A stretch of 5,612 nt of DNA from Bifidobacterium sp. ESL0745 (GTDB lineage Bacteria > Actinomycetota > Actinomycetes > Actinomycetales > Bifidobacteriaceae). Below, piece by piece: positions 1-5,612 of the stretch. Within the stretch, counting starts at the first letter, position 1, and every line of letters starts with the position of its first letter. The notes below the pieces were generated by a model, which ran no database searches, was not told the DNA's origin, and saw only the letters and a program-made list of their open reading frames with translations. The translations under genes were made by a program, and so were the position numbers. The stretch lies in contig NZ_JAQTHX010000005.1 of assembly GCF_029433335.1 (NCBI RefSeq), positions 1 through 5,612 on the forward strand. The letters are read 5' to 3'.

Positions 1-54
1 GGCCCCGGGGTCCGGGCGGTCCGTGGGGGTCCGGCCGGGGTTCCGGGCATGCGG
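1..54. other. G+C-rich sequence downstream of the rrn operon, no gene assigned
   Basis: This stretch is almost entirely G and C and contains several loose copies of a ggtccgg/ggtccgt-type word (around 9, 18, 28 and 39) and the palindrome ccccgggg at 3-10. On the minus strand a frame could open at an ATG near 50 and would encode a Pro/Gly/Arg-rich stretch running off the window. It has no ribosome binding site and the composition alone would give such a frame, so I do not call it. It could be intergenic or the edge of a neighbouring gene. Confidence 0.4.
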
Positions 55-86
55 GAGGGGGAGGCGCCTTGCGGCGTCTCCCCCTC
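55..86 (-). terminator. Probable rrn operon terminator hairpin
   Basis: Two 14-base arms (55-68 and 73-86) pair around a four-base loop. On the transcribed minus strand the RNA reads GAGGGGGAGACGCC, loop GCAA, then the complementary arm. GCAA is a stable GNRA tetraloop. The only flaw is one A-C mismatch (bases 77 and 64). The hairpin begins about ten bases after the 5S 3' end, the expected place for the end of the operon. It is not followed by a U-run (the next bases are CCGCATGCCC), so it is not a textbook intrinsic terminator. It may work as a G+C-rich U-less terminator, assist another factor, or act as a 3' processing or stability hairpin. Confidence 0.75.
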
Positions 87-96
87 GTGAAGTGTG

Positions 97-214
97 ATGC
101 GGCGGCGGGCTACTCTCCCACACCCTGTCGGGTGCAGTACCATCGCCGTGCCAGGCCTTAGCTTCCGGGTTCGGAATGGGACCGGGCGTCTCCCCTGGGC
201 TATGGCCGCCGCAA
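97..214 (-). rRNA. rrf: 5S ribosomal RNA
   Basis: This is the 5S rRNA of the large ribosomal subunit, about 118 nt. The conserved core CCCATTCCGAACCCGGAAG is present on the minus strand (about 160-180), as are GGCGATGGTACTGC and GTGGGAGAGTAG. The ends were set from helix I: the 5' TGCGGCGG (206-213) pairs perfectly with the 3' CCGCCGCA (98-105). One flanking base was added on each side, so each end may be off by one to three bases. It is the last gene of the operon, 162 nt after 23S and just before the hairpin at 55-86. Confidence 0.96.
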
Positions 215-227
215 ATCTTAAATTGTA

Positions 228-245
228 CGCAACCCGTGGGCTGCG
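228..245 (-). other. Hairpin in the 23S-5S spacer
   Basis: The RNA reads CGCAGCC, loop CACG, GGTTGCG, giving 7 pairs including one G-U. It lies 13 bases upstream of the predicted 5S 5' end. That position would suit a signal for the enzyme that trims pre-5S RNA, or a simple spacer fold. Function is inferred only from position. Confidence 0.45.
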
Positions 246-322
246 GGATAGTGGCGGCCAGGGAACCGGAAAGCGGACGCGTGTCGGATGCGATGAATCG
301 TAGTGTGAACACCAAATGCTAA

Positions 323-345
323 TGCTGTCTGATGTTTATCGCAGA
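323..345 (-). other. Pre-23S processing stem, 3' half
   Basis: On the minus strand this segment reads TCTGCGA-T-AAAC-ATCA-GACAGCA. It pairs with 3480-3502 upstream of 23S (TGTTGTC-CAGA-GTTT-T-TCGCAGA): 7 bp, a T-T mismatch, 4 bp, a four-by-four internal loop, then 7 bp with one G-U. The two halves bracket the whole 23S gene. This matches the long stems that RNase III cuts in bacterial rRNA precursors. The pairing is seen directly; the cutting is inferred. Confidence 0.72.
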
Positions 346-376
346 GGATGCCCCCACGTCCCCGACAAAGTCGGGA

Positions 377-3448
<3,072 letters not shown>

Positions 3449-3479
3449 CACCCATACAGGCTGCATGCCGCAAGGACCT

Positions 3480-3502
3480 TCTGCGAAAAACTCTGGACAA
3501 CA
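3480..3502 (-). other. Pre-23S processing stem, 5' half
   Basis: This is the partner of 323-345. From the 5' end the RNA reads TGTTGTC, CAGA, GTTT, T, TCGCAGA. The three blocks TGTTGTC, GTTT and TCGCAGA are each complementary to blocks in the same order downstream of 23S, and the mismatched segments are of equal length on both sides. That symmetry makes chance unlikely. It lies about 32 bases before the mature 23S 5' end, a normal distance for an RNase III cut followed by trimming. Confidence 0.72.
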
Positions 3503-3593
3503 CATCATCACACTAAAATGATCACAAAACGATCGACCAAATCCCCAGATTCAAAAGAATCGGAGACCGGTCTGAAAAAATTGCATCTAACAA

Positions 3594-3613
3594 AGCAAGA
3601 TCAAAATCTTGCT
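3594..3613 (-). repeat. Perfect 8-bp hairpin downstream of the spacer boxC element
   Basis: The arms AGCAAGAT and ATCTTGCT pair fully around a TTTG loop. In the transcript the hairpin starts 5 bases after the end of the boxC-type element at 3619-3643 and is followed by TTGTTAG. In the mycobacterial nut site the boxB hairpin comes before boxA and boxC, so this hairpin on the other side is not boxB. It could be a pause signal or a simple spacer fold. Confidence 0.6.
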
Positions 3614-3618
3614 CGCGT

Positions 3619-3643
3619 CCACTATCCAGTTCTCAAGCCACCA
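3619..3643 (-). promoter_or_regulatory. Antitermination (nut/boxC-like, NusA-binding) element in the spacer
   Basis: The minus strand reads TGGTGGCTTGAGAACTGG followed by ATAGTGG. The core GAACTGGATAG (3622-3632) resembles the GAACUCAAUAG RNA known to be bound by the KH domains of Mycobacterium NusA in rrn leaders, and the same element occurs in many actinobacterial 16S-23S spacers. It matches the leader copy at 5579-5603 at 20 of 25 positions. The expected role is to keep RNA polymerase from terminating early while 23S is transcribed, and possibly to assist folding. The match is from memory of the family; binding is inferred. Confidence 0.72.
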
Positions 3644-3696
3644 CGCACCGACGCGTCCGGCCGTCCCATCCGGGAAGGCCCTCAGCGAGGGGCATC

Positions 3697-3730
3697 GGAA
3701 TCGCACCCGCCAAAACGGGGGTGGCGATCC
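3697..3730 (-). repeat. Bulged hairpin in the 16S-23S spacer
   Basis: On the plus strand ATCG-CACCC (3700-3708) pairs with GGGTG-g-CGAT (3719-3728), with a single bulged G at 3724. Two more outer G-C pairs (3697-3698 with 3729-3730) follow past a bulged A. The loop holds CAAAA (3711-3715, plus strand). This G+C-rich fold sits between the two processing half-stems. No specific role is visible. Confidence 0.5.
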
Positions 3731-3761
3731 GGGAGCCCAAAAGCATGCCCACACCACAATG

Positions 3762-3788
3762 TATGTGTAAAGTTGTATCTTTCCGATC
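3762..3788 (-). other. Pre-16S processing stem, 3' half
   Basis: The RNA contains GATCGGAAAG (3779-3788) and CTTTACA (3766-3772). These pair with GATT and CTTT within CTTTTTTTGATT (5541-5552) and with TGTAAAG (5553-5559) upstream of 16S. The CTTTACA/TGTAAAG block is a perfect 7 bp. The next block includes G-U pairs and a small bulge, and three more pairs follow outward after one mismatch. The halves bracket 16S as an RNase III stem should. The pairing is weaker and more A+T-rich than the pre-23S stem, so I hold it less firmly. Confidence 0.55.
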
Positions 3789-3841
3789 TTTTCCACACCA
3801 GCAGGACCACACCAGGGAACATCCCCGGCAGGCCCGACACC

Positions 3842-3859
3842 GGATGCCCAACGGCATCC
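3842..3859 (-). repeat. Hairpin just after the 16S 3' end
   Basis: The RNA reads GGATGCC, loop GTTG, GGCATCC: a perfect 7-bp stem, 12 bases after the end of 16S. Short hairpins here are common in spacers and may help 3'-end maturation or insulate the anti-Shine-Dalgarno tail during folding. The role is inferred from position. Confidence 0.6.
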
Positions 3860-3870
3860 TGAATTCTCCG

Positions 3871-5398
<1,528 letters not shown>

Positions 5399-5410
5399 AA
5401 ACATTGCAGA

Positions 5411-5428
5411 GAGCCTCATCAAAGGCTC
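5411..5428 (-). repeat. Leader hairpin next to 16S
   Basis: The RNA arms GAGCCT and AGGCTC form a perfect 6-bp stem with loop TTGATG, about 13 bases before the mature 16S 5' end. Its last bases overlap a TCTCTG word (5407-5412) that could instead pair with CGGAGA just after 16S (3865-3870). The two folds would compete, so a switch during 16S maturation is possible but unproven. Confidence 0.5.
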
Positions 5429-5446
5429 CACATAATAATTGACGGA

Positions 5447-5469
5447 ACCATTCCATAAGGGGGAATGGT
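5447..5469 (-). repeat. Perfect 8-bp leader hairpin
   Basis: The arms ACCATTCC and GGAATGGT pair fully around a 7-base loop (CCCTTAT in the RNA). It lies about 50 bases before 16S. No terminator-type U-run follows it. It is probably a structural element of the leader that keeps this sequence from pairing with 16S. Confidence 0.6.
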
Positions 5470-5540
5470 CCACACTAAAAACCTCGACACGAATTAAGCC
5501 CCCCCAGGGCACCCCGAAACGAGGCACGCGCCGAACTGGC

Positions 5541-5564
5541 AATCAAAAAAAGCTTTACAAATAA
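5541..5564 (-). other. Pre-16S processing stem, 5' half
   Basis: The RNA reads TATTTGTAAAG then CTTTTTTTGATT. TGTAAAG (5553-5559) is perfectly complementary to CTTTACA in the spacer (3766-3772). CTTTTTTTGATT (5541-5552) pairs with GATCGGAAAG (3779-3788) through Watson-Crick and G-U pairs with a two-base bulge. Both blocks come in the order needed for one continuous stem enclosing 16S. Confidence 0.55.
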
Positions 5565-5578
5565 AAAGTAGTACAGAC

Positions 5579-5603
5579 ACACTCTTGAGTTCTCAAACCA
5601 CCA
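5579..5603 (-). promoter_or_regulatory. Antitermination (nut/boxC-like, NusA-binding) element in the leader
   Basis: The minus strand reads TGGTGGTTTGAGAACTCA followed by AGAGTGT. The core GAACTCAAGAG (5582-5592) differs from the mycobacterial NusA-bound RNA GAACUCAAUAG by one base. It lies about 180 bases before 16S. The expected role is assembly of the rrn antitermination complex on RNA polymerase soon after initiation. A boxA/boxB partner would lie upstream, near or beyond the window edge. Confidence 0.78.
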
Positions 5604-5612
5604 CCACACCAA

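Larger units (their letters stand above)
215..376 (-). other. 23S-5S intergenic spacer
   Basis: This 162-nt transcribed spacer has no tRNA or protein gene. Right after the 23S 3' end is a perfect 6-bp hairpin (361-375, CCCGAC-TTT-GTCGGG in the RNA). Next comes the 3' half of the pre-23S processing stem (323-345, listed separately). Nearer 5S there is a hairpin at 228-245 with 7-bp arms (one G-U pair) and loop CACG. The tail before 5S is A+T-rich and contains TACAAT (222-227), which resembles a -10 box but has no -35 partner. Confidence 0.9.
5399..5612 (-). other. rrn leader (5' external transcribed spacer)
   Basis: This region has no gene. In transcript order it holds a boxC-type antitermination element (5579-5603), the 5' half of the pre-16S stem (5541-5564), a G+C-rich middle with a run of seven C on the plus strand (5499-5505), and two hairpins (5447-5469 and 5411-5428) close to 16S. 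I see no -10/-35 pair. Because leader elements are already present at the window edge, the rrn promoters should lie beyond 5612. The region is richer in A and T than the rRNA genes. Confidence 0.85.

Noticed and set aside
1..54. Tandem repeat or start of a coding gene at the left edge
   Set aside because: The ggtccgg-like words are irregular in spacing and sequence and could come from composition alone. No ribosome binding site supports a gene start.
222..227. TACAAT on the minus strand upstream of 5S, resembling a -10 promoter box
   Set aside because: No -35 sequence lies at a suitable distance, and 5S is expected to be made from the operon transcript. One hexamer in an A+T-rich patch is weak evidence.

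Overview
This window is one complete ribosomal RNA operon on the minus strand, read from high to low coordinates: leader, 16S rRNA, spacer, 23S rRNA, short spacer, 5S rRNA, terminator hairpin. I see no protein-coding gene. Every long open frame either lies inside rRNA or runs from rRNA into a spacer, and none has a convincing start or a recognisable protein.

The organism is a high-G+C Gram-positive of the family Bifidobacteriaceae, most likely Bifidobacterium. The 5' end of the 16S carries the bifidobacterial form of the region where the 'universal' 27F primer binds. The rest of the 16S also reads like Bifidobacterium (for example the V3 segment with GAGAGTGAGTGTACC). The 16S-23S spacer has no tRNA gene, as is usual in that genus. 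The 23S is about 3.07 kb, longer than the E. coli one, with extra sequence in domain III typical of Actinobacteria. I do not assign a species.

Layout: 1-54, G+C-rich sequence with no assignable function; 55-86, strong hairpin, the probable operon terminator; 97-214, 5S; 215-376, 23S-5S spacer; 377-3448, 23S; 3449-3871, 16S-23S spacer of about 423 nt; 3872-5398, 16S; 5399-5612, leader. The promoter is not in the window: a transcribed leader element is already present at 5579-5603, so the start site lies beyond 5612.

The parts work together as one precursor transcript. Two copies of an actinobacterial antitermination-type element (TTGAGAACT core, matching the NusA-binding boxC of mycobacterial rrn leaders) lie before 16S and before 23S. 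Sequences flanking 16S pair with each other, and so do those flanking 23S, giving the long stems expected of RNase III processing sites. The most distinctive point inside the genes is a double change in 16S (A114 and U313, E. coli numbering). It replaces a U-A pair by an A-U pair in a three-base helix, so it looks like a genuine compensatory change rather than sequencing error. I found no undescribed system here; this is a core housekeeping locus.
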